64,000 nt of DNA from positions 806,001 to 870,000 of the forward strand of contig CAVSZC010000005.1 of assembly GCA_963732365.1 (NCBI GenBank), in the 5' to 3' direction. Shown one piece after another: positions 9,598 to 18,792 of this stretch (the first letter of the stretch is position 1; each line of letters starts with the position of its first letter). The notes below the pieces were generated by a model. It had not been told where the DNA came from and ran no database searches. It saw only the letters and a list, made by a program, of their open reading frames with translations. Origin of the DNA: SR-FBR-E99 sp963732365 (GTDB taxonomy: Bacteria > Bacteroidota > Bacteroidia > Bacteroidales > VadinHA17). Made by a program: the position numbers and the translations under genes.

Positions 9598-10799
9598 ATG
9601 AAAAAGTATTTTTCATTAGCGGTGGCGTTCTTTGCGCTTCTGATGACAGAGGCGGTGACAGGACAGGGCACAGTTCCGGCCGGGATTCATTACCAGGCTG
9701 TTGCCCGTGACAACAACGGGAAAGAGATAATAAATACCGACATCGAGGTTCAGTTCACGATAAGAACCTCTTCATCTTTAGGTGCTGTTGTTTACCGTGA
9801 GGTTCATAATGACGTCACCACGTCGAAATATGGTGTTTTTTCGCTGATTGTAGGCAAGGGCACCAGGGTTGACGGCACTGCCGCCTCTTTTGCAGACATT
9901 GACTGGTCAACCGCCAATCACTGGCTGCAGGTGGAGGTCAAGTTTGATCAACTCTTCATGGATATGGGCACCCTGCAGTTCATGGCTGTTCCTTATGCTC
10001 TTTATGCCGGCAAGTCACTCGTGCCCGGCCCCCAGGGACCTCCCGGGATCCAGGGTCCTCCCGGACCGGAAGCGTCGGATGACCAGCAACTATCAGTCAT
10101 TAACGTCGAAGGTCTGATTATTTATGCAATTTCCGGTGGCAACTCAGTAAGATCTTGTCTCGATTGAAAAAGATGGGGATCCTACAAATGAGATACAGGA
10201 TCTGGTTATGATGCAGTTAACCGAAGCTTAGTTTGCTTAGCGCAGCACAGCTCCTGCAATAGATCTTTCTGAGCTGAAGAATGATGCCGATGCGAACCCG
10301 ACAAATGAGATACAAACGGTAACTTATACAATCTGATAATCATCAGTTAACATTATCAAATGGCGGCGGGAGTCCAGTTCTTGATCCTCTAATAGCATTA
10401 AGAGCAGGCATTTCTTCAGCCATTGATTTACCTTAAGTAATACTCCAGATGTACACTTCTGTTTGACCAGGTAACAGGCCCCAATATTTAATGATGGGGC
10501 GCTTATAGCCCGCTAACAGGGGTATTTCACCGCATTATAATGTGGGATATACAGTTTTAGTGTATTCTTTTGCGAATCTTCCAACAAATGTAGTACTAAA
10601 AGTTTCAGGACTTGATGAAGTGAGCATTATTAACTCATTCTCATCTGGACCAATAACCTCAAGTGGATCCTATAAGTCAAGCTTAAATATGAAGCTTCTA
10701 AAAAATGAGACTGTGAGTATTGTAAGAGTACAAACTAATGGGTTTACTATACCCGGTTACAATATATCTGGCTACTTTTCAGGCTACAGAGTATATTGA
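9598..10799 (+). pseudogene. Decayed collagen-like / repeat adhesin gene
   Basis: The intact first part (9598 to about 10140) encodes a signal peptide, a jelly-roll-like N-domain starting GIHYQAVARDNNGKEI and a collagen-like stretch GPQGPPGIQGPPGP, followed by DDQQLS. The reading then shifts: DLVSIEKDGDPTNEIQDL appears in the next frame from 10151, which also holds stops near 10229 and 10238 and then DADANPTNEIQTVTY; DNHQLTLSNGGG continues in the third frame from 10335. A C-terminal remnant ending SGYFSGYRVY occupies 10542-10799. At least two frameshifts and several in-frame stops mean no full product. Intact relatives are fibre-like surface proteins with repeated DADPTNEIQ modules. The lesion number makes sequencing error unlikely. 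Confidence 0.82.
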
Positions 10800-10828
10800 A
10801 TGCCAATTCGATTAACATAACAAGATAT

Positions 10829-10857
10829 AGGTCACGTCACCGCGTGGCCTTTTTTTA
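10829..10857 (+). terminator. Rho-independent terminator after the adhesin pseudogene
   Basis: Arms AGGTCACG (10829-10836) and CGTGGCCT (10843-10850) pair with one G-T wobble around a 6-base loop and run into eight T. It suits transcription from the T9SS-tail gene and the pseudogene. Confidence 0.85.
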
Positions 10858-10957
10858 TGTTTTTTGTGTCCTTAACCTCTTCGAGGTATAGATTTTTGTT
10901 GTGGCATGTTTTGCTACAATACCTTATGGCCTACGGCCAAATAAAACAGAGGCAGCA

Positions 10958-11105
10958 TTTAACCACTGATTTCACAGAGTTTAAATGGAGTTTCACTGTT
11001 TTGATTTGAAGACAACAGTGTAACTCTGTAAATTACTCAGTGTCACTCTGTGGTAAAACCTTAACCACTGATCCACAGAGTTAAAATGGAGTTTCACTGT
11101 TTTTA
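10958..11105. repeat. Imperfect direct repeat pair with inverted CACAGAGT/ACTCTGTG arms
   Basis: Two copies of a roughly 43-base unit, TAACCACTGATnnCACAGAG followed by ttnaaatggagtttcactgtttt, lie at about 10959-11002 and 11062-11104. Between them GTAACTCTGT and CACTCTGTGGTAAAACC form inverted matches to the CACAGAGT arms, so the segment can fold. It is non-coding and lies in a 680-base gap between the adhesin pseudogene and prfB. I see no gene in 10858-11197. Confidence 0.7.
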
Positions 11106-11200
11106 GTTTTAGTACAGACCACCTCCCCCCTTCCGCCAGTTGGCGGATCGGGGTACTCCTCCTGACCCAGGAGGAGAAATTAAATACTTAAATCACCCCT

Positions 11201-11260
11201 CAACCTCAACCTCAACCTCAACCTCAACCTCAACCTTAACCTTAACCTTAACCTTAACCT
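11201..11260. repeat. Hexamer tandem array CAACCT x6 then TAACCT x4
   Basis: Ten perfect hexamer units without interruption: six CAACCT followed by four TAACCT. It runs straight into the low-complexity repeat upstream of prfB. No coding role is evident. Such perfect arrays can change length by slippage. Confidence 0.95.
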
Positions 11261-11445
11261 CCTTGCCCTGTGCCCTGTGCCCTGTGCCCCATGCCCCCTG
11301 CCCTATGCTCCTTGCTCCTTGCTCCATGCCTCATGCTCCTTGCCCCCTCGCTTCACCCTCCCCGCCTTCGCCACCCTTCGACCCCTTCGACAGGCTCAGG
11401 GACCAGATCAGGGACCGGCTTCGGCGGGCAAGGCTTGCACCATGC
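11261..11445 (+). repeat. Dispersed low-complexity repeat with CTTCGACAGGCTCAGGGACC core (copy 2)
   Basis: Degenerate CCTTGCCCTGTGCC / GCTCCTTGCTCC units lead to a core with CTTCGACAGGCTCAGGGACC and end in GGCTTCGGCGGGCAAGGCTTGC. The order and core match copy 1 at 401-560 (opposite strand). Its right edge supplies CTTG at 11434-11437, the putative -33 box of prfB. Confidence 0.85.
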
Positions 11446-11465
11446 ACCCCGTTTTACTATCTTTG
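11434..11465 (+). promoter_or_regulatory. Bacteroidota-type promoter for prfB
   Basis: CTTG (11434-11437), a 20-base spacer and TATCTTTG (11458-11465), a perfect TAnnTTTG, lie 17 bases before the prfB ATG. The geometry is the same as at the MarC gene. Confidence 0.55.
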
Positions 11466-11482
11466 CCCGAAACTTACAGCTA

Positions 11483-12575
11483 ATGATAACCAATGACCAG
11501 ATAAAAGACCTCACGGGACGCAGGGACGCGTTAAGGAGGTATCTTTGACGTTGACGGCAAACTGAAACTCATACAGGAGAAGGAGGAGATCACAAAAGAC
11601 CCCGGCTTCTGGAACGATCCCAAAAAAGCCGAGGAGCTGATGAAGGAGATATCCTCCGTCAAAAGCTGGACCAACGCATTCGCATCCGTCGACACCGCCG
11701 TGGAGGACCTTCTCGTCCTGAACGATTTCTACAGGGAGGGAGAGGTGACCGACACCGAGCTGGGCCAGCATTACGACAAGACACTGGCCGCCGTCGAGAA
11801 GCTCGAACTGCGTAACATGCTCCGGAAAGAGGAGGATCAGCTCGGCGCTGTCCTGAAGATCAACGCCGGCGCCGGCGGCACCGAGAGCAACGACTGGGCA
11901 CAGATGCTCATGCGCATGTACCTCATGTGGGGTGAGAAAAGCGGATACAAAATCATTGAAGCATACTACCAGGCTGGCGATGAGGCCGGCATCAAAACAG
12001 TCACACTCGAGTTCGAGGGAGAGAATGCCTACGGATACCTCAAGAGCGAGAACGGTGTGCACCGCCTGGTGCGCATCTCACCCTTCAACGCACAGGGCAA
12101 GAGGCAGACGACATTCGCATCGGTATACGTGGCCCCTCTGGTAGATGATAACATTGAAGTGGCTATCAACCCGGCTGACATCACGTGGGAGACATTCCGC
12201 TCTTCCGGCGCCGGGGGACAGAACGTAAACAAGGTAGAGACGGCTGTGAGGCTCCGCCACGCCCCCACGGGACTCGTCATTGAAAACCAGGAGACCCGCT
12301 CACAGGGACAGAACAAGGAGAACGCCCTGCGCCTGCTGAGATCACATCTCTATGAGATGGAACTGCGAAAGAGACAGGAGGAGATAGCAAAGATAGAGGG
12401 GGCAAAGAAAAAGATAGAGTGGGGCTCCCAGATACGGTCCTATACCCTCCATCCCTACAAGCTGGTCAAGGACCTGCGCACGGGATACGAGACAGGCAAC
12501 GCCCAGGCCGTCCTCGACGGCAATCTTGATGAGTTCATCAAGTCGTTTCTCATGGAGTTTGGCGGAAGCCAGTAG
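11483..12575 (+). CDS. prfB: Peptide chain release factor 2, with programmed +1 frameshift
   Basis: RF2 reads UGA and UAA stops and triggers peptide release. Zero frame from ATG 11483 encodes 21 residues (ending RRDALRRYL) and stops at TGA 11546-11548. The site AGG AGG TAT CTT TGA C has an internal Shine-Dalgarno-like AGGAGG and the slippery CTT before TGA, as in E. coli prfB. Skipping T11546 continues as DVDGKLKLIQEKEE for 342 more codons, total about 363 residues, the family length. The anticodon-like SPF is in RISPFNAQGKRQ and the catalytic GGQ in SSGAGGQNVNKVET. Product level should be autoregulated by RF2 abundance. The RF glutamine methyltransferase gene (prmC) is 7 kb downstream on the other strand. 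Confidence 0.96.
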
Positions 12576-12648
12576 GGCTTCATGACAAAACGCATGATTT
12601 AAGCTTCGAATAATCTGTTATTTTGCACATTCATGAACATTTCACTTA

Positions 12649-14514
12649 ATGAGCAAGAGAGAGAAGTTGTTTGAAAAGTTTCCGCCTGTATCCACGGAGA
12701 AGTGGATGGAGAAGATCACCGCTGATCTCAAGGGTGCCGATTTCTCAAAAAAACTGGTCTGGAAAACACGTGAAGGTCTCGAGTTCATGCCATTCTACAG
12801 GCAGGAGGATCTTGAGAAGATCAGGCATGCAGGATCTCTCCCCGGGGACTATCCATGGGTGAGGGGAGCGAGAGTCTCTGACAACACCTGGCTGGTGAGA
12901 CAGGATATCACTGTTAAAAACTACAGCGAAGCAAACAGGAAGGCCCTCGACATACTGATGAAGGGCGTCACATCACTGGGCTTCGTCATTGATGACCCGG
13001 CAACGATAACTGCCGACAACCTGGCCCTTCTGCTCAGGGATATCCACTGTGAAAGCGTTGAGATCAACTTCAGCACACCAGGCAAGGCAAGGGAACTGCT
13101 TGCATTACTTAAGTCTGTAATGTGGGCCAGGGAAACAGATATCAGCAAGGTGAGGGGAAGCATCGCCGCCGACCCTCTCGGAAGGTTTGTTGCAAACGGC
13201 AGGCTGTGCGTCACCGTGGATGAGGGGCTTGAGTACCTCTCTGACCTTGTGAGAGAATCAGCCACCCTCCCCGGCATCAGGTGCGTTAATCCCTCAGGCA
13301 TGCTGTTCAGTAATGCGGGAGCGGGACCAGTCACGGAGCTGGCATATACACTGTCGCTGGGCAACGAATACATGGCCTCACTGACTGCCAGGGGCATACA
13401 GCCTGACATGGCAGCCTCGCAGATACGGTTCACCTTTGGCATCGGTCCTGACTTCTTCCCTGAGATAGCAAAGCTGCGCGCCGCCAGAATGCTCTGGGCA
13501 CTGGTGGTGAAGGGATACGGACCAAGATCGGAGGCAAATACTCTGATGCACATCCATTCTGTCACCGGCAGGTGGAACAAGACTCTCTATGACCCTTATG
13601 TCAATATGCTCCGCACGCAGACAGAGGCTATGTCTGCCGTTTTCGGAGGGGCTGACTCGATAACCGTTGAACCGTTCGACATCATCTTCAGGGATCCTGA
13701 TGACTTTTCTGAGCGCATAGCCCGCAATCAGCAGCTTCTTCTGATGGAGGAGTCACACCTGGGGATGGTCGCAGATCCCGGCGCAGGATCATATTACCTC
13801 GAGAAGCTTACCGCAGAGATAGCCCATGAGGCGTGGAAGCTCTTCATCGAAACGGAAAACGGGGGAGGCTTCCTTGAATCCGTACGAAGAGGCGTTATCC
13901 AGAAAAAGATTAATTCAATAACAGTTTCGAGGAAGAGCGACCTGGAAAAAAGGCGTGAGACACTCCTCGGCACAAACCAGTATCCCAACTTCATGGAACA
14001 GAAGCCTGCGAAGGCTGACAGTGACAGGCTCTTCCGGCAGGGAGGATCATCTGAAGGGCTCGAGGTAGAGAGGATCATCCCTTCGAGAGGGGCGGAGGAG
14101 TTTGAAAAGCTCAGGATGGCAACAGAGAGCTCAGGGCGCAGGCCTCTTGCCTTCATGCTTACGATCGGTAACCTGGCGATGCGCAGGGCAAGAGCACAGT
14201 TCTCTTCAAATTTCTTTGCATGTGCAGGGTACGAGGTGAGAGACAACAACGGCTTCGATACTGCCGCTGAGGGGGTGAAGGCTGCCCTTGAGGCAAAAGC
14301 TGATATCATCGTCATCTGCAGCTCGGATGATGATTATGCGTTAGTGGCACATGACATCTTCACTCTCACTGCAGGAAGGGCAATAGTTGTTGTTGCAGGT
14401 AATCCGACCTGCATGGATACGCTGAAGGCTGAGGGGCTGGAGCATTTCATCAGCGTGAAGTCAAACGTCCTTGAGACCCTGAGGATGTTCAACAAATTAC
14501 TGGGAATAAACTGA
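12649..14514 (+). CDS. mutA: Methylmalonyl-CoA mutase small subunit
   Basis: A 621-residue beta subunit of the heterodimeric B12 enzyme that interconverts succinyl-CoA and (R)-methylmalonyl-CoA, the route to propionate in Bacteroidota. The opening FPPVSTEKWMEKITADLKGA and the barrel segments ALVVKGYGPRSEANTLMHIH and ADPGAGSYYLEKLTAEIA mark the family. The C-terminal flavodoxin-like domain is present but lacks the DxHxxG cobalamin motif, as is normal for the non-catalytic subunit. The stop is only six bases before the large-subunit ATG, so the two are co-translated. No epimerase or MeaB-type chaperone gene is adjacent. Confidence 0.95.
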   Translation: MSKREKLFEKFPPVSTEKWMEKITADLKGADFSKKLVWKTREGLEFMPFYRQEDLEKIRHAGSLPGDYPWVRGARVSDNTWLVRQDITVKNYSEANRKALDILMKGVTSLGFVIDDPATITADNLALLLRDIHCESVEINFSTPGKARELLALLKSVMWARETDISKVRGSIAADPLGRFVANGRLCVTVDEGLEYLSDLVRESATLPGIRCVNPSGMLFSNAGAGPVTELAYTLSLGNEYMASLTARGIQPDMAASQIRFTFGIGPDFFPEIAKLRAARMLWALVVKGYGPRSEANTLMHIHSVTGRWNKTLYDPYVNMLRTQTEAMSAVFGGADSITVEPFDIIFRDPDDFSERIARNQQLLLMEESHLGMVADPGAGSYYLEKLTAEIAHEAWKLFIETENGGGFLESVRRGVIQKKINSITVSRKSDLEKRRETLLGTNQYPNFMEQKPAKADSDRLFRQGGSSEGLEVERIIPSRGAEEFEKLRMATESSGRRPLAFMLTIGNLAMRRARAQFSSNFFACAGYEVRDNNGFDTAAEGVKAALEAKADIIVICSSDDDYALVAHDIFTLTAGRAIVVVAGNPTCMDTLKAEGLEHFISVKSNVLETLRMFNKLLGIN

Positions 14515-14520
14515 CCGGAG

Positions 14521-16677
14521 ATGAGCAAGAGACCAAGATATTCAATGCATGACCTTGAAAAGGTTTCCTCACCCTCCAGGAACATCCAGAAGTGGGAGAA
14601 AGATAAAGGCATTATCCCTGTCTGGGAGACGGGCGAGCGCATCAGGGTGAAGAGTGTTTATACGAGCGAGGACATGAGGGAGATGGAACACCTCGGCTAT
14701 GCTGCCGGGTTGCCTCCGTTTCTCCGCGGTCCATATTCAGGCATGTATGCCATGATGCCATGGACTGTCAGGCAGTATGCAGGATTCTCGACGGCAGAGG
14801 AGTCGAATGCATTCTACCGGCGTAATCTTGCCTCGGGCCAGAAAGGTCTTTCGGTAGCATTCGATCTCGCCACGCACCGCGGATATGACTCTGATCATGA
14901 GCGTGTGGTCGGTGACGTAGGAAAGGCCGGCGTTGCCGTTGACTCTGTCCTCGACATGAAGATACTGTTTGATCAGATACCTCTTGACAGGATGTCTGTC
15001 TCGATGACGATGAACGGTGCCGTACTGCCTGTAATGGCATTTTACATCGTTGCCGGTCTTGAGCAGGGGGCAAAACTCGAGGAGATGCAGGGGACCATTC
15101 AGAATGACATCCTGAAGGAGTTTATGGTGCGCAACACATACATCTATCCTCCGGCATTCTCGATGCGCATAATAGCCGACATTTTCAGGTACACCTCTGA
15201 GAAGATGCCGAAATTCAATTCGATATCCATCTCGGGTTACCACATGCAGGAGGCCGGTGCGACGGCTGACATTGAGCTTGCCTATACCCTTGCAGACGGC
15301 CTTGAGTACCTGCGCACGGGTGTCAATACTGGGCTCAATGTTGATGACTTTGCCCCGCGCCTCTCATTCTTCTGGGCCTCAGGGATGAACTTCTTTATGG
15401 AGATAGCAAAGATGAGGGCGGCGCGAATGTTATGGGCAAAGATCGTCAGCGACTTCAATCCAAAAAACCCGAAGTCACTGGCACTGCGCACCCACACACA
15501 GACATCGGGATGGAGCCTCACCGAGCAGGACCCGTTCAATAACGTAGGCCGTACGTGCATCGAGGCGATGGCTGCTGCGCTGGGACACACACAGAGCCTT
15601 CATACAAACGCCCTTGACGAAGCCATAGCCCTTCCTACCGATTTCTCGGCGAGGATAGCGCGCAACACACAGATATATCTCCAGGAGGAGACTAACATAT
15701 GCAGGGCTGTTGACCCGTGGGCAGGATCATATTATGTCGAGAAGCTCACTGACGAGATAGCACACCGCGCCTGGGAGCTGATACAGGAGGTGGAGAGCCT
15801 TGGCGGTATGGCCAAAGCGATAGAGTCAGGGGTGCCCAAGATGAGGATCGAGGAAGCGGCAGCGAGGGCACAGGCCAGGATTGACTCAAGGGCACAGACG
15901 ATTGTGGGGACCAATAAATACCGTCTTGAGGTGGAGGAGCCACTTGAGATACTGGAGGTTGACAACACTGCCGTACGCGAGTCACAGTTAAAGAGACTGG
16001 CACAGCTAAGGGCTTCACGTAATGAGGATGAGTGCCGTAAGGCGCTCGATGCTATCACCAGGGCGGCGGAGACGGGAGAGGGCAACCTCCTTGAACTGGC
16101 TGTTGATGCTGCCTCGAAGAGAGCAACGCTGGGTGAGATATCATATGCATGCGAAAAAATAGCAGGGAGGTATAAAGCCGTGATAAGAACCATTTCAGGA
16201 GTATATTCATCAGAGTACAAGTCTGACTCAGATTTTGAGGAGGCCAGGGCGCTGGCTGCGGAGTTTGCATCCAGGGCAGGACGACAGCCGCGTATCATGA
16301 TTGCCAAGATGGGGCAGGACGGTCATGACAGAGGTGCTAAAGTAGTCTCAACAGGATATGCCGACATAGGCTTCGATGTAGATATCGGACCGCTGTTCCA
16401 GACTCCGGCAGAGGCAGCCAGACAGGCCGTGGAGAATGATGTCCACCTGCTCGGGGTCTCCAGCCTTGCCGCCGGACATAAGACACTCATCCCGCAGGTG
16501 ATCGCCGAGCTGAAGAAACTGGGACGTGATGACATACTTGTCATCGCCGGAGGAGTGATCCCTGCACAGGACTACCAGTTCCTTTATGACTCAGGAGTGG
16601 CGGCTATATTCGGACCCGGAACATCTGTATCAAAAGCAGCAAAACAGATACTTACAATATTGCTTCAGACAGTCTGA
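14521..16677 (+). CDS. mutB: Methylmalonyl-CoA mutase large (catalytic) subunit
   Basis: A 718-residue adenosylcobalamin-dependent mutase. The N-terminal TIM barrel carries FLRGPYSGMYAMMPWTVRQYAG and ATHRGYDSDH; the C-terminal B12 domain carries KMGQDGHDRGAKV with the lower-axial ligand His602 in DGHDRG, then GVSSLAAGH and AGGVIP. It catalyses carbon-skeleton rearrangement with MutA. Length matches the family. A terminator follows, so mutAB forms a two-gene operon. Confidence 0.97.
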   Translation: MSKRPRYSMHDLEKVSSPSRNIQKWEKDKGIIPVWETGERIRVKSVYTSEDMREMEHLGYAAGLPPFLRGPYSGMYAMMPWTVRQYAGFSTAEESNAFYRRNLASGQKGLSVAFDLATHRGYDSDHERVVGDVGKAGVAVDSVLDMKILFDQIPLDRMSVSMTMNGAVLPVMAFYIVAGLEQGAKLEEMQGTIQNDILKEFMVRNTYIYPPAFSMRIIADIFRYTSEKMPKFNSISISGYHMQEAGATADIELAYTLADGLEYLRTGVNTGLNVDDFAPRLSFFWASGMNFFMEIAKMRAARMLWAKIVSDFNPKNPKSLALRTHTQTSGWSLTEQDPFNNVGRTCIEAMAAALGHTQSLHTNALDEAIALPTDFSARIARNTQIYLQEETNICRAVDPWAGSYYVEKLTDEIAHRAWELIQEVESLGGMAKAIESGVPKMRIEEAAARAQARIDSRAQTIVGTNKYRLEVEEPLEILEVDNTAVRESQLKRLAQLRASRNEDECRKALDAITRAAETGEGNLLELAVDAASKRATLGEISYACEKIAGRYKAVIRTISGVYSSEYKSDSDFEEARALAAEFASRAGRQPRIMIAKMGQDGHDRGAKVVSTGYADIGFDVDIGPLFQTPAEAARQAVENDVHLLGVSSLAAGHKTLIPQVIAELKKLGRDDILVIAGGVIPAQDYQFLYDSGVAAIFGPGTSVSKAAKQILTILLQTV

Positions 16678-16700
16678 AAGCGAAAGAAACTGATCATGAG

Positions 16701-16735
16701 AACGGCTGCAGGAGAATTTTGACAGCCGTTTTTCA
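16701..16735 (+). terminator. Terminator after mutAB
   Basis: Arms AACGGCTG (16701-16708) and CAGCCGTT (16723-16730) flank a 14-base loop and are followed by a T-rich run. Confidence 0.75.
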
Positions 16736-16771
16736 ATTTTGATTATCTTGCATTGTTAATGCCTGGACTCT

Positions 16772-17386
16772 ATGGAAAAAATTACACTCTTAGTTATTGT
16801 TCTTGTGTTACTTACAGGATGTAAAAGTTCAAAGAAGGGCTTGTCGCCGGAGGATCAGATGACCGCAAATGCACCGGCTGCCGTGGAGGTAGTCCAACAA
16901 ACGCCCTCATTGCCTGATGAAGCATCGGACCATGTGTGGGACTTCCGTGATGCCACCACATGGCTCCTTGGAGACATGACACTTGCGCAGATAAGGGACC
17001 GTGAACCGCATATGACATGGTATGAAAAAGAGTATAACAGCTCCGATTATGTGCCTGATGCAGATATAATTGAAGAACTGAAGGCAATCGCAACAGATGA
17101 TCTTTCAATAACGATTGTACTTGGAACGTGGTGCCCTGACAGCCGCAGGGAGGTGCCCAGATTTATGAAACTTGTGACTGCATGGGGGTTCCCCGAAGAA
17201 AAGATCAGGTTCATTGGGGTCGATATCAATAAGGTGGCACCACTTGGTGATTATCCTGCACTGGGAATTGAAAGGGTGCCCACTTTCATCTTTTATGAAA
17301 ATAAAATAGAGACAGGACGCATCATTGAAGTTCCCGTCACGTCTTTAGAACAGGATACCAGAGATATCCTAAAGAGAAAAGAATGA
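16772..17386 (+). CDS. Thioredoxin-fold lipoprotein with CPDS motif
   Basis: A 204-residue predicted lipoprotein. The signal ends in the lipobox LLTGC (Cys17). The C-terminal half (about residues 105-200) has a thioredoxin fold: TWCPDSRREVP at the active-site position, GVDINK, and IERVPTFIFYENK with the cis-Pro region. The usual CxxC is CxxS here (WCPDS), so it cannot form the normal intramolecular disulfide; monothiol activity or a structural role is more likely. It should sit at the periplasmic membrane face. It is followed 19 bases later by a small membrane protein gene. Confidence 0.82.
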   Translation: MEKITLLVIVLVLLTGCKSSKKGLSPEDQMTANAPAAVEVVQQTPSLPDEASDHVWDFRDATTWLLGDMTLAQIRDREPHMTWYEKEYNSSDYVPDADIIEELKAIATDDLSITIVLGTWCPDSRREVPRFMKLVTAWGFPEEKIRFIGVDINKVAPLGDYPALGIERVPTFIFYENKIETGRIIEVPVTSLEQDTRDILKRKE

Positions 17387-17405
17387 ATACTTAATACTTG
17401 AACCA

Positions 17406-17885
17406 ATGGAAGAAGAAAAAGACAAACAGGGAACAGGTCTGGGTGTGGGAGCCCTCGTGACGGCCATAATAGCTTTCCTTCTGGCAGTAGTGCCATGTGT
17501 GGGTGTTATAGCCTTACTGCCGGCAGTGATTGCTCTGGTATTGGCAATTGTCGGCCTCTCACGTACCAGGAGCAACCAGGGAGTCCTTATCGGCGGACTG
17601 GCGGTGGCGGTAATCGCCCTCATGATCTCTGTATCACAGATAGTTGTCATTGGCAAAGTGGCCAACCATTCAGACAACTGGGCAGGTGAGATTGAAAAGG
17701 TGATCAAGGATGTCACATCAGACATCGAGAAGGAGTTCGGAGACAATGAAGTAACAATACGTGTCGACAGCGGTGAGGAGACGGTTGAGATAAAGGCGAC
17801 GACACGCAAGAACGAGCTTGAGAACAAGCTTGATGAGCTTGAAGGGAAAGTAGATTCTGTCAAGCCGCCGGAGCCTGAGAAGTAA
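17406..17885 (+). CDS. DUF4190-like small membrane protein
   Basis: 159 residues: a short charged N-terminus, two adjacent hydrophobic helices (about 12-45 and 55-82) typical of DUF4190-type proteins, then an acidic helical tail rich in Glu/Lys (about 90-159). The tail may be coiled coil. Function unknown. It is closely followed by a DUF2752 gene, a pairing often seen in Bacteroidota (from general knowledge). Confidence 0.7.
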   Translation: MEEEKDKQGTGLGVGALVTAIIAFLLAVVPCVGVIALLPAVIALVLAIVGLSRTRSNQGVLIGGLAVAVIALMISVSQIVVIGKVANHSDNWAGEIEKVIKDVTSDIEKEFGDNEVTIRVDSGEETVEIKATTRKNELENKLDELEGKVDSVKPPEPEK

Positions 17886-17898
17886 AGCAGCCTGCCAG

Positions 17899-18315
17899 GT
17901 GAAACGGTCTGCCGACCAGAGGGCATACTTTACTGTCAATGCCATACTTGCCGGAGTGATCCTTTTAATTATGGGTTACTCCGGCTTTTATTCGCCTGAT
18001 GAGAACAGGTATCCTGTTCCGTGCATTCATGAGAAAATTACAGGGGAGCCATGCCCCTCGTGCGGCCTGTCACATGCCTTCTCCCTCATAGTCAGAGGCA
18101 GGATAGATGAGGCCATGCAATGGAACAGCGCCTCACTGAGGGTCTTTCTCTTTTTTTCCGTTCAGATGATCATGCGGGTAGCACTGGGGGTGAGAAGCCT
18201 GTTGACCGCCAACAGGCTCAAGAAGATAGTAATTGCAGACAGCATCATCTCGGCAGTAATGGCTCTGATTGCCTTCTACCCCTTCCTCAGGTCATTATGG
18301 CTGATGCTCTTCTGA
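17899..18315 (+). CDS. DUF2752 membrane protein
   Basis: 138 residues from a GTG start 13 bases after the preceding stop. The signature PCPSCGLSHAFSLIVRGR matches the DUF2752 CPxCGhTRA core; there are about three hydrophobic helices. The two cysteines (CPSC) could bind metal or form a disulfide; the role is unknown. Likely co-transcribed with the DUF4190-like gene. Confidence 0.82.
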   Translation: MKRSADQRAYFTVNAILAGVILLIMGYSGFYSPDENRYPVPCIHEKITGEPCPSCGLSHAFSLIVRGRIDEAMQWNSASLRVFLFFSVQMIMRVALGVRSLLTANRLKKIVIADSIISAVMALIAFYPFLRSLWLMLF

Positions 18316-18318
18316 GTT

Positions 18319-18792
18319 TCAGTCTCTGAAGAGCGAGTTTATGGCATCATAGACAAAGTGACTCTCAAATCCCTTTCCCAGTGCATGCCTGAGAAGCTTT
18401 CCCTTCAGGTCAAACCTGTTCTTTGCCTTTATCTTTTTCTGTTGTGTCACGATTATTTTCCTGAGGAGATCAAGGTATTCATCCATGTCAATGGCTTCCA
18501 GCCCTGCTGATATGTCAGTCTCTGATATCTTCTTGGCTTTCAGCATCATGGTTATCTTCACCCTGCCCCACTGGTTGTACCTGAAGTGATCACGGGCAAA
18601 AGCACTGCAATATCGTGCCTCATCGATGAATCGCTCCTCTCTGAGCTTGTTTATGATCTCAGTTTTAGTCGCTTCGTCCGTTGCCCCCCACCGGCCAAGC
18701 AATGAGTTTATCTCGCTGACGCAATACTCCCTCCCTGAGCATAGCTGCTGAGCCCTCTGCAAAAGCTCCTTCTTCTCTTTCGCCTCATCCAT
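18319..18792 (-). CDS. recX: Regulatory protein RecX
   Basis: A 157-residue all-helical RecX, which limits RecA filament extension. Family pattern: repeated three-helix units with EERFIDEARYCSAFARDHFR in the middle and ISAGLEAID-like segments further on. The N-terminus overlaps the 3' end of prmC by eight bases, so the two are translationally linked. No recA is in the window. Confidence 0.87.
   Translation of the reverse strand: MDEAKEKKELLQRAQQLCSGREYCVSEINSLLGRWGATDEATKTEIINKLREERFIDEARYCSAFARDHFRYNQWGRVKITMMLKAKKISETDISAGLEAIDMDEYLDLLRKIIVTQQKKIKAKNRFDLKGKLLRHALGKGFESHFVYDAINSLFRD

Noticed and set aside
11140..11548. Open frames with SLPCALCPVPHAP-type repeats before prfB
   Set aside because: They translate the CCTTGCCC repeat and hexamer array; only the last 21 codons from 11483 are real, as the first part of prfB.
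12921..14315. Long antisense frames inside mutA
   Set aside because: Shadows of a clear coding sequence with all family motifs on the plus strand.
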